Shown one piece after another: positions 6,715 through 14,067 of a stretch of 40,717 bases of DNA. The DNA lies in the NCBI GenBank assembly GCA_963632825.1, contig CAVGWF010000010.1, forward strand, positions 1-40,717, read 5' to 3'. A program made the translations under genes and the position numbers. Position 1 is the first letter of the stretch; each line of letters starts with the position of its first letter. This DNA comes from F23-B02 sp963632825 (GTDB lineage Bacteria > Bacillota > Clostridia > Oscillospirales > Oscillospiraceae). The notes under the pieces were generated by a model. It made no database searches, was not told where the DNA came from, and saw nothing but the letters and a program-made list of their open reading frames with translations.

Positions 6715-9645
6715 TTATTTATCAAAAATCTCAACGAGCTTTGCATACAGCTCGTCAGGCTTAACGGGCTTCAGGATATAGCCGCTGAAGTCGCTGAGGC
6801 TTCCGCCCTGCTCGCTTATAAACGCATCCGCCGTCATGGCAACTATCGGCACTATCGGCGAATACCGCTTACCGGAGGCGCGGATCTCGGATGCGGCGTC
6901 AATGCCGTTCATTTCCGGCATCTGGATATCCATCAGTATGCAGTCATAGTAATAATCGCTCTTTGACCTGAAAAGCTCCACCGCTTCCCTGCCGTTTTCG
7001 GCGCAGTCGACCACGGCGCCGTGCCGCTCAAGCAGGCGGCAGGTTATGACGGTGTTTATCATCACATCGTCAACCACCATTATCCTTCTGCCCTTTATGG
7101 AACCGCAGTCTGCCTCACTGCTCCCACGCTCCGGCGCTGCGCTCAGGGCATACGGTATCTCGACGGTGAATGTCGTTCCTTCGCCGAGACGGCTCTGGAC
7201 GGATATGGTGCCGCCCTGAAGGTCTACCATGCTCTTGCAGATAGCCATTCCGAGTCCGCTTCCGGCCGCCCTGCCGCCGTTCCCGCTCATTTCCTGGGTG
7301 TACGGCTCGAACAGGTGCGCTATAAACTCCTCGCTTATGCCTATGCCGGTGTCGGATACCTCAATGTGCAAAACGACAGCCTTATCCGAGAGCATTTTCT
7401 GATATGCCTCGAGACTCACACTGCCTCCCGTTCTGGTGAATTTATTTGCGTTGGACAGAAGATTGTTAAGAATTTTGCGCAGAGAGAGCTCATCGCCAAG
7501 AACATTGGCGTATTTTATGCCGGAAGTGCTGAGTCTGAATACGATGCCCTTTGAGCTCATGGTTGAGCTGAACACCGAGTAGACCTCGTCGATCACATCG
7601 GTGAGCGAGAACGGCTTTGAGCTGATCTCATACTTGCTGCTTTCTATCTTGCTCATGTCCATGATGTTATTGAGCAGGCTGAGAAGATACTGCGACGACT
7701 GGTCGATCTGATTAAGGTAATCGCGCAGCTCGTCGTCGCGTCCCTCGCCGACCATTTCGCGTGCAAGGTATGTAAGCCCCGCAATGGAGTTCATGGGTGT
7801 GCGTATCTCGTGCGACATGTGCGACAGAAATTCACCCTTTGCGCGGCTTGAATCCTGCGCAAGCTCCACGGAATTTCGCAGAAGCACCTGAGCTTCGATG
7901 TCTCTTGTTATATCCGTGGCGACGCACACATAGTGCGAAACGACACCGTCGGACACTATGGGTGAAAACGCGCATCTGAGGGTTATGTCCCTGCCGTCGC
8001 CGGTTTTAAACGGAATGTCTGCTGCATAGCCTTCGCTTTGACCTTCGGCTCCCTTAAGCGCGGCTATGACCTTGGCGGTGTTCTCCTCATCCATACACTC
8101 GGCGAGCGCCTGCCGCGCCGAACGCTGGGTGAAATAGCTGCTGCGAAGTCCGAGCACGCGCTCGGTGTTGGCGCTGACAAAGCAGAAGCGGCTCTCGCCC
8201 TTGGGTTTTATGAGGATGACATTTGGTATAAACGCCGTCATGCTTGAGAAAAGATGCTCTCGCTCGGCGACCTGCTTATACAGCGCCGCATTCTTTATGG
8301 CTATCGAGGCTATGGACGAAACCGTGCTGAGGAACGAAAAGTCGGCATAGGTATAGCTCACGCCGCGCTCCTTTTCGGCAAGCAGCAGCAGACCTACAAC
8401 GCTGCCGCCGTCCTTGAGTGCGCTTATGCACGATATGCCGTGCTCTGCAAACAGCTCCCGCTCGGAGCCCCACACGGATTTATACAGCGGATCCGTTTCA
8501 AATTCCTTAAGAACGATATGGCTGTTGTCCGAGCCGTTTTCCTCAAAGTAGCGCACGCAGGGATGATCCGCGGCTATGGTAAAGCCTGCGGGTCTCAGCG
8601 GCATGGCACTGCACGCCGGGACATACCTGCCGTTATCAAGAAGGCATATGTAAAGCTGGTTAACATGTATTTCGTTTTTTATGACCTTGACGGTCTGCCT
8701 CAAAATACTGTCAATATCAAGAGTTTTTGAAACACTGTCACTATACTGCTTTATTCTGCTGCTCTGGCGCTCCTCGTCCGAGAATATGGACATGAGCAGC
8801 TTGCGGAAGCCGGCTATAAGTCCAAACAGCACGATGGCAAGAAACAGAAACGCCTCAACATCCGGGTCGCCGAGGTGTCCGCCGATCTTCTCGAACAGCG
8901 CGTCTGTCTTTTTGAAAAACAGCGCGGCAACTCCGACGCACATGACCGTTGATACGAGCATGAGTATGCTGCTGGAAATAACGGGCGTCATATTGAACAT
9001 CCGGCGCTTATACAGCGATCGGATGAACATTATCGCAAATGCAAGGCCGAACAGCGTATCCCACGGGAAGGTATTTCCCGGGAGTATCTGCACTATGTTG
9101 CCGATGGCCATGAGAAAGCAGCCTATTATAAGCTCGGAGACGCCGGGGGCTTTTTTCCCCTTTGCCGCAACTATCCTTCGGAAAAGCCTTATGATTGAGC
9201 CGACGATGAGCATGAAAAACACCGTAGGAACAGCTATTCTCCAGTCCATCGAATAGGTATACACCGCCATGCCGCTGCCGCTGACCGACAGTGTTGGCGG
9301 GGCAAGGAAAAAGCCGGTTGCCGAAACGACGAGTATTACGAGCGTTCCGACAAACCAGATTATGCGTTCAAGACTGTTTTTTACATTTGCAAACTGATAG
9401 ACATAATTATATACAAGAAACGCTATCGAAAACAGTGCCAGCAGTGAGACATAGTACCAGAACTCATAGCTCGGATACACATTAAGACGCATGAACACGG
9501 AGCCTCCGGTCCACAGCGCCATATCGCCGAGCAGCACGAGCCATGCCCGCATCTCGCGGCTGCGCTCGGCGGCGCAGAACGCCACGAACATGAGCGAAAA
9601 GCACAAAAATGCAGCAATATTTACATATATGAAGGATACATTCAT
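6715..9645 (-). CDS. Hybrid sensor histidine kinase (7TM-GAF-PAS-HisKA-HATPase-REC)
   Basis: Membrane sensor kinase of 976 residues. About 1-290 has seven to eight hydrophobic helices resembling the 7TM N-terminal region of histidine kinases. A GAF-like domain (about 310-460) and a PAS domain (about 470-595, ending in a YVCVATDITRDIE linker) follow. The phospho-acceptor is His612 in SHMSHEIRTPMNS. The ATPase domain has N-box (LLSNANKF), DTGIGI and GSGLGMAI motifs. The C-terminal receiver has the acceptor Asp906 in LMDIQMPEMNG and the conserved Lys in YILKPVKP. A kinase ending in a receiver needs an HPt partner, and one is encoded four genes upstream (11789-12139). Its ATG overlaps the stop of the GH3 gene by four bases, so the two are translationally coupled. 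The ligand is unknown. Confidence 0.92.
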   Translation of the reverse strand: MNVSFIYVNIAAFLCFSLMFVAFCAAERSREMRAWLVLLGDMALWTGGSVFMRLNVYPSYEFWYYVSLLALFSIAFLVYNYVYQFANVKNSLERIIWFVGTLVILVVSATGFFLAPPTLSVSGSGMAVYTYSMDWRIAVPTVFFMLIVGSIIRLFRRIVAAKGKKAPGVSELIIGCFLMAIGNIVQILPGNTFPWDTLFGLAFAIMFIRSLYKRRMFNMTPVISSSILMLVSTVMCVGVAALFFKKTDALFEKIGGHLGDPDVEAFLFLAIVLFGLIAGFRKLLMSIFSDEERQSSRIKQYSDSVSKTLDIDSILRQTVKVIKNEIHVNQLYICLLDNGRYVPACSAMPLRPAGFTIAADHPCVRYFEENGSDNSHIVLKEFETDPLYKSVWGSERELFAEHGISCISALKDGGSVVGLLLLAEKERGVSYTYADFSFLSTVSSIASIAIKNAALYKQVAEREHLFSSMTAFIPNVILIKPKGESRFCFVSANTERVLGLRSSYFTQRSARQALAECMDEENTAKVIAALKGAEGQSEGYAADIPFKTGDGRDITLRCAFSPIVSDGVVSHYVCVATDITRDIEAQVLLRNSVELAQDSSRAKGEFLSHMSHEIRTPMNSIAGLTYLAREMVGEGRDDELRDYLNQIDQSSQYLLSLLNNIMDMSKIESSKYEISSKPFSLTDVIDEVYSVFSSTMSSKGIVFRLSTSGIKYANVLGDELSLRKILNNLLSNANKFTRTGGSVSLEAYQKMLSDKAVVLHIEVSDTGIGISEEFIAHLFEPYTQEMSGNGGRAAGSGLGMAICKSMVDLQGGTISVQSRLGEGTTFTVEIPYALSAAPERGSSEADCGSIKGRRIMVVDDVMINTVITCRLLERHGAVVDCAENGREAVELFRSKSDYYYDCILMDIQMPEMNGIDAASEIRASGKRYSPIVPIVAMTADAFISEQGGSLSDFSGYILKPVKPDELYAKLVEIFDK

Positions 9646-11252
9646 ACTCTCGCCTCCTCCGCTTCGTCCGAATTTATCCCTCCGAGCATGCTTTTAAGCC
9701 GCAGCGGGTCGGGATTTATGCGGCGGAGCTTTTCTCCGTGCATTTTTTCAAACGACTCGACGGTGCCGTACGGCAGAACGCTTATCTGAAGCGGTTCAAT
9801 GTTAAGAAGCTTTTTAAGATCCTTATAGTCGCTGTCAAAATACCTGAAATACACCGACAAATGCTCTGTGAGCACCTGCCTTGTGACTACATCGTTTGCG
9901 CGCGCCTCGGGCGTTACCTCAAGATAGATGTGCAGAAACGGCGTGTTCTGCCCGTCATATTCCTTTGCCGCTACCCAATCGCCGATGCCGAGCTTGGACA
10001 GGCGGATGACCTCGTTTATGGATTTCTCCGTTATGCGGGTAAAGCCCGCTATGTCTATGACCGTTGGTATGCGGTCGACATATGTAAATCTCGGCACTCC
10101 GCTCTGCTTGTCCACCTCGGTGCATCTGTAAACATCTCCGATGCGGTAGCGCATGAACGCGCCGCCGTGAAGAACGCTTATGACAAGCTCGTACCTTGCC
10201 CCTGTCACGACCTCGTCCATAAGGCAGGTCAAGGGGGTGTAGGCAGGGTCGTCAAGGCTTCGGAGCATTTCGCTCTCCGGTATGAACTCATAAAAGCACG
10301 AGTCCGGAAACAGCACCATCCCGCGCTGCTCCCATGTATCGCACCCGACGCAGGTGGACTCCGTTCCGGCGGCGACCTCAACGGGCGCAACACCCCACGC
10401 CTCCGCGAGCCTGTCGCGGTAGCACTTACCGTCGGTGCCGGTGCAGGCAAAGCCGGTTATCCTGAAAAGATCGACCGGCTTTATCTTACGGTGCTCCTTG
10501 CGGCAGTTATATTTTGCCTTCAAATACCGTGCTGCGATTACCGGCGATATCTGCACTCTGCCTCCCCCGCCGCCGGAGGATATTTGCCTGTCAAAGTTTT
10601 CGGTTATGTAATTTGCCACGCTGCCCATGGCGAAAAAGTAGTCTATCCCGCCGTTAAACGCCATTTTAAAGCCCTTTTTCATGCGCTGGCTGAACGACAG
10701 GTCGGAATACTCATCGCTGTCCGGCAGCCACTCAAAGCGCATTTCCTCGTTCATAAGGCTCGGTATAAGCCCCGTTTCATACGGCAGAGGGGCACCTCCG
10801 TAAAGGAAGCGGTGTCCGGGGCGGATGTTGAAATCGCCCTTACCCTTTCCCGACACGAGCATTGCCATTGCGATTATGTTATGCTTATACGAATCCAGCA
10901 TGCTGCGCGTGTAGGGTGCGATCTTTATCGGACGCAGACCGCCCTCCCATGTTGTTTCTATCCAGATCACGGGTGCAGCCGGCAATACTGCGGGATCGCG
11001 CCTGAACAGGACATCGGCATAGTCCTCGTAGCCGGTCAACGGCATCCGCCGGATAAAATCCTCGATGCTCTCCGGCGCCGATCCCTTGAAGATGCTTTTG
11101 CCCAGCCCACACTCACACCAGGAGTTTATCTGCTCCTGCATGAGTCTGCGCTGGATATACATGTATTCCTTTATGTTGAGATCAAGATAGCCGCAATACT
11201 CCCGCCAGAGCTGCTGCCTGCTGAATTTCCTCAGTTTCTGTTGAAAGGTCAT
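9642..11252 (-). CDS. GH3-family acyl-adenylate-forming protein
   Basis: Member of the GH3 superfamily (named for plant auxin-responsive GH3 proteins), whose characterised members adenylate a carboxylic acid and join it to an amino acid or amine. Visible signs are TTWEGGLRPIKIAPYT at about 100-115 in the place of the first nucleotide-binding motif (usually SSGTTxGxxK, here degenerate), GTESTCVGC before FYEFIP (about 300-320), and the hinge motif YRIGDV near 367. Length (536) suits the family. There is no signal peptide, so it is cytosolic. The altered first motif leaves activity uncertain. The gene lies between a small methyltransferase-like membrane protein and the hybrid kinase, and overlaps the latter by four bases. 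Bacterial GH3 proteins are poorly studied and the substrate cannot be predicted. Confidence 0.8.
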   Translation of the reverse strand: MTFQQKLRKFSRQQLWREYCGYLDLNIKEYMYIQRRLMQEQINSWCECGLGKSIFKGSAPESIEDFIRRMPLTGYEDYADVLFRRDPAVLPAAPVIWIETTWEGGLRPIKIAPYTRSMLDSYKHNIIAMAMLVSGKGKGDFNIRPGHRFLYGGAPLPYETGLIPSLMNEEMRFEWLPDSDEYSDLSFSQRMKKGFKMAFNGGIDYFFAMGSVANYITENFDRQISSGGGGGRVQISPVIAARYLKAKYNCRKEHRKIKPVDLFRITGFACTGTDGKCYRDRLAEAWGVAPVEVAAGTESTCVGCDTWEQRGMVLFPDSCFYEFIPESEMLRSLDDPAYTPLTCLMDEVVTGARYELVISVLHGGAFMRYRIGDVYRCTEVDKQSGVPRFTYVDRIPTVIDIAGFTRITEKSINEVIRLSKLGIGDWVAAKEYDGQNTPFLHIYLEVTPEARANDVVTRQVLTEHLSVYFRYFDSDYKDLKKLLNIEPLQISVLPYGTVESFEKMHGEKLRRINPDPLRLKSMLGGINSDEAEEARV

Positions 11253-11270
11253 ATCTTCCGTCCGAATACT

Positions 11271-11792
11271 TTATCTCTTGAATATTTCTTTAATGCCGGC
11301 CGCACGGGGGATAATAAACGGCACACGCTTTTTGTACTCGCCGTAGCCTCCGATGGTTTTCGGGAATATCCACACATCCTCGGCAAGAGCCAGCAGCAGG
11401 TCGAGCCCCGTGTATATGAGCGCATCGGCAAGCGGCAGTGCAGCGGCAAAGTGCAGGCTTATATAAAGCCCCGCAAAGAACGGCACTCCGGGGTGACGGC
11501 ACACGGCGTAAAACCCGCTGTCACACACCTGCCGTCCGGCATTCTGCACGGCATATGCCTCCCTGACCGGAAACGAGCCGAACAGCGCATACAGCAAAAG
11601 CAGCAGAAACGCCGCCGACAGGATACTCCATGCCGCATCTGCGCCCCTGAGCGTTATTCTCGCTCCGGTTGCGGCGGCGAGCATGATAAGCCCTGTCGGA
11701 AAGCACATACGCAGAAGCTTTCTGCCGAAAACCGCATCGTTTATATCTCCAAGCAGCATGAGCAGAAATGCCGCCGTTCCGAGAGCAATCAT
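11271..11792 (-). CDS. ICMT/PEMT-like integral membrane methyltransferase
   Basis: Small polytopic membrane protein (173 residues, about four to five helices). The C-terminal half carries the pattern of isoprenylcysteine carboxyl methyltransferase and phospholipid methyltransferase families: GFYAVCRHPGVPFFAG, then a helix, then AEDVWIFPKTIGGYGEYKKRVPFIIP. The RHP motif and the E...F..YGEYKKRVP motif form the SAM-binding end in those families. It would methylate a lipid-like or carboxyl substrate at the membrane; the substrate is unknown. Its ATG overlaps the HPt stop by four bases (11789-11792), and 18 bases separate it from the GH3 gene. Some proteins of this fold lack proven methyltransferase activity. 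Confidence 0.65.
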   Translation of the reverse strand: MIALGTAAFLLMLLGDINDAVFGRKLLRMCFPTGLIMLAAATGARITLRGADAAWSILSAAFLLLLLYALFGSFPVREAYAVQNAGRQVCDSGFYAVCRHPGVPFFAGLYISLHFAAALPLADALIYTGLDLLLALAEDVWIFPKTIGGYGEYKKRVPFIIPRAAGIKEIFKR

Positions 11793-12139
11793 AGCGAGCC
11801 TATCATTTCCGCGGCAATGGCGTACTCCCGCTCGGCTGCTTCACGGCAGTCTGCGGCGGAGACCGTGTCTCCCGCGCGCAGGAGCTCCGTCATATCCCGC
11901 AAAACGCGGTGCAGTCCCGTCATTCCGAGCATTCCGGAGCTTCCCTTGAGCGAGTGAGCCGCACGGAAGCCCTTTTCGGCGTCATTTTCGTCAAGCGCGG
12001 ACATGAGCCTTTCAAAGCTGTCGTCGGCAAGGAACATGGAAAGAAGGTCCATGAGCATTCCTTCATCTCCGGCACAGCGGTCCATGGTTCCGGCATAGTC
12101 CATACCGCAGCGCGCATAGGCGCTCTCAAGCTTCGTCAT
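11789..12139 (-). CDS. HPt (histidine phosphotransfer) protein
   Basis: Stand-alone phosphotransfer protein of 116 residues. The HPt signature AHSLKGSSGMLGM places the phosphorylated His at residue 62. Start chosen at ATG 12139, after the ribosome site AAGGAGCGG; the frame extends 19 codons further upstream, but that part overlaps the response regulator gene without family similarity. The 14-base overlap with the regulator gene indicates coupled translation. In a phosphorelay it would carry phosphate from the receiver of the hybrid kinase (Asp906) to the response regulator encoded immediately upstream. Confidence 0.88.
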   Translation of the reverse strand: MTKLESAYARCGMDYAGTMDRCAGDEGMLMDLLSMFLADDSFERLMSALDENDAEKGFRAAHSLKGSSGMLGMTGLHRVLRDMTELLRAGDTVSAADCREAAEREYAIAAEMIGSL

Positions 12140-12842
12140 TGCTCCGCTCCTTATACTCGAATATCTCCGACGGCCGGCCGCCGGTCTTGCAGTCAAGCGT
12201 TATTGAAACCTCGCCGGCGCCGTGCATATATTTTAAATATCTGCGCGAGGTGACCGTGGAAAGTCCGAGTCCCTCGCTGATCTCGACAAGCGGCATTTTT
12301 CTGCCCGCATGCCCGCGCATGAACGAGCGTACATTCTCCAATGTCGTTTTGTTGATCTTTCCCGGGTTCGGCACCCCGTCGGAATGCTGATCGGTGTTGT
12401 AATTGCGGTGCGGAGTCAGCAGAAGGTCAACCTTATCCTGAGTCCAAACTCTGGTACCGCGCACGAGCTTCATAACCGTGTCAAAGCGTGCTATAGCCTT
12501 CTCAAGCCGCAGCGAATTGAAGGGCTTGAGAATGTAATCGCATATGCCGTAGCACATTGCGGCACGGATGACCGAATAATCGTCGGCTGAGGTTATCATA
12601 ATGACCTGAATATCGATATTGGTTTTTCTGAGCTGCTCGAGAAACTCTATGCCGTTCATACCGGGCATGAAATAATCGAGCACGACAAGATCCGCCCCGT
12701 CGGGGTGCTCGGTCAGGTATTCGAGAGCGTCGGTGCATCTTCTGAAATTGCCGGAGAGCTTTAGTTGGGCAAACTTTCCAAGCTGTTTTTCGAGTATCGA
12801 GCATACCATAAGATCGTCCTCGACGATTATAGTTTTATACAA
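12126..12842 (-). CDS. CitB/DcuR-type response regulator
   Basis: Cytosolic two-component regulator of 238 residues. The N-terminal receiver has the acidic pocket VEDD, acceptor Asp56 in VVLDYFMPGMNG, a TSADD strand and LKPF. The C-terminal helix-turn-helix (KMPLVEISEGLGLSTVTSRRYLKYM) is of the CitB/CitT/DctR type, which usually pairs with CitA/DcuS-like carboxylate sensors. TTG at 12842 is taken as the start, because GAGGTGG lies five bases upstream and the protein then begins at the receiver strand (YKTIIVEDD). The open frame to ATG 12875 adds only eleven residues without a ribosome site. It is the first gene of the seven-gene run and has a good promoter (12899-12927). Confidence 0.88.
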   Translation of the reverse strand: MYKTIIVEDDLMVCSILEKQLGKFAQLKLSGNFRRCTDALEYLTEHPDGADLVVLDYFMPGMNGIEFLEQLRKTNIDIQVIMITSADDYSVIRAAMCYGICDYILKPFNSLRLEKAIARFDTVMKLVRGTRVWTQDKVDLLLTPHRNYNTDQHSDGVPNPGKINKTTLENVRSFMRGHAGRKMPLVEISEGLGLSTVTSRRYLKYMHGAGEVSITLDCKTGGRPSEIFEYKERSNDEA

Positions 12843-12898
12843 GCAAACCACCTCGTATATACAGCGCGGCCGCACCGCGCCTAAATTGCAATATATTT

Positions 12899-12927
12899 AT
12901 TTTACCAACTTTTTTTACTCCGGTCAA
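12899..12927 (-). promoter_or_regulatory. Sigma-A-type promoter of the phosphorelay cluster
   Basis: On the minus strand: -35 TTGACC (12927-12922), a 17-base spacer rich in A, and -10 TAAAAT (12904-12899). It lies about 57 bases upstream of the TTG start at 12842. It diverges from the promoter of the small gene at 13022. Confidence 0.75.
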
Positions 12928-12964
12928 CAAAAATCAGGATAAATAGTTATTAAATATCCTTTGC

Positions 12965-12993
12965 TTGCATGAAATAAAATATCGTGATACAAT
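12965..12993 (+). promoter_or_regulatory. Sigma-A-type promoter of the small hypothetical gene
   Basis: TTGCAT (12965-12970), a 17-base spacer and TACAAT (12988-12993), about 28 bases before ATG 13022. Confidence 0.7.
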
Positions 12994-13021
12994 TAGCAAA
13001 AACCTGTACGGAGGAGTATAA

Positions 13022-13342
13022 ATGACAGACGACGAACGCATTGATCTGAAAAAAGAGATCGAGGAGCAGGACGGTTATAAATACAGCGATGAGCTGTATT
13101 ATTCCGGACAGGGTGATCTTCTTGACACCGCAGAGGGCAGAGCAAAGTTCTGCCGCATAAATGAGACAACGGTATTCAAGAAAAAAGACCCGACGGTCTG
13201 GAACAACTACATCTGGGTATTTAACAATCAGGGTGTCGGAATGACGATAAAGCGTCAGAGCCATGTTGATCCGCAGCTAATGGAATGCATCGACTACGAT
13301 GCCGACGGAAACGAGACCGGAAAGGCCTACGAGCCCACATGA
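13022..13342 (+). CDS. Small hypothetical protein (106 aa)
   Basis: I do not recognise a family. It is a hydrophilic, probably cytosolic protein with an acidic/charged N-terminus (MTDDERIDLKKEIEEQDG) and several aromatic residues in the middle (VWNNYIWVFNNQG). There is no signal peptide or membrane segment. It is clearly a gene: it has its own promoter, a strong ribosome site (GGAGG, about six bases from the ATG) and an intrinsic terminator directly after the stop. It stands alone between the phosphorelay cluster and hypB, divergent from the first and convergent with the second. Confidence 0.75.
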   Translation: MTDDERIDLKKEIEEQDGYKYSDELYYSGQGDLLDTAEGRAKFCRINETTVFKKKDPTVWNNYIWVFNNQGVGMTIKRQSHVDPQLMECIDYDADGNETGKAYEPT

Positions 13343-13346
13343 TCAG

Positions 13347-13375
13347 AAAAAGACAGCTTTTCAAGCTGTCTTTTT
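13347..13375 (+). terminator. Bidirectional intrinsic terminator
   Basis: Perfect stem AAAAAGACAGCTT/AAGCTGTCTTTTT with a 3-base loop and T-runs on both strands, placed between the convergent stops at 13342 and 13379. It can end both the small hypothetical gene and hypB. Confidence 0.9.
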
Positions 13376-13378
13376 TTA

Positions 13379-14047
13379 TTACTTATTCCATTCGGCAACC
13401 TGAGTGCGCAGCCAGTCTGCCCACTGGTCGATGCCCTCGCCCGTCCTTGCGGATATGGGGATTATGGTTATATCGGGATTGAGCTTTTTGACATACTCGC
13501 GGCACTTATCAAGGTCAAAGTCGAAGTACGGCATAACGTCTATTTTGTTTACGAGCAGTACATCGCATATTGAGAACATCAGCGGGTATTTAAGGGGCTT
13601 GTCATGTCCCTCGGGGACAGATAGGATCATGGCGTTTTTGACGGCGCCCGTGTCAAACTCCGCAGGGCACACAAGGTTGCCGACATTCTCAAGGATGGCA
13701 AAATCTATGTTCTCCGTGCCGAGTCCCTCAAGTCCCTGTTTTGTCATGCCCGCGTCGAGATGGCACATTCCGCCGGTGTGCAGCTGGATGACCTTTGCTC
13801 CCGTCTCCGCTATGGTATGAGCATCGACATCCGAGTCTATGTCAGCCTCCATTACGCCGATGCGCATCTCATTTCTGAGGGCGGCGATGGTCGCTTTGAG
13901 GGTGGTAGTCTTGCCGGAGCCGGGGGATGACATGAGGTTTAAAAGGAATGTTTTCTCCTTTTTAAGCTCCTGTCTGAGCTTATCCGCTTCCCTGTCGTTG
14001 TTTTCGAAAACGCTTTTTTTGATCTCAAGCACTCTGAAGCCTTCCAT
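13379..14047 (-). CDS. hypB: HypB-like nickel-insertion GTPase
   Basis: SIMIBI-class GTPase of the HypB family, which helps HypA load nickel into [NiFe]-hydrogenase (or urease-like enzymes) at the cost of GTP. It has the P-loop SSPGSGKTT (40-48, K46), ADIDSD (switch), the GTPase-domain metal-site segment GGMCHLD (C95, H96) with NLVCPAEFD (C127), the base-recognition motif NKID (167-170) and a C-terminal SARTGEG. Length (222) is normal for the short form without an N-terminal His-rich or CxxCGC metal arm. No hypA, hypCDEF or hydrogenase structural gene is in the window. The gene lies 20 bases behind a solute-binding protein gene and probably shares its transcript. Confidence 0.9.
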   Translation of the reverse strand: MEGFRVLEIKKSVFENNDREADKLRQELKKEKTFLLNLMSSPGSGKTTTLKATIAALRNEMRIGVMEADIDSDVDAHTIAETGAKVIQLHTGGMCHLDAGMTKQGLEGLGTENIDFAILENVGNLVCPAEFDTGAVKNAMILSVPEGHDKPLKYPLMFSICDVLLVNKIDVMPYFDFDLDKCREYVKKLNPDITIIPISARTGEGIDQWADWLRTQVAEWNK

Positions 14048-14067
14048 TGTTCATACACCTCTGTATT

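Noticed and set aside
9738..11957. Very long plus-strand open frame (739 codons)
   Set aside because: Antisense to the GH3 and methyltransferase-like genes; translation shows His/Arg/Cys-rich sequence without any domain.
12950..13264. Minus-strand open frame of 104 codons with hydrophobic segments
   Set aside because: It lies opposite the small gene at 13022, which has promoter, ribosome site and terminator; this frame has none and covers the promoter.
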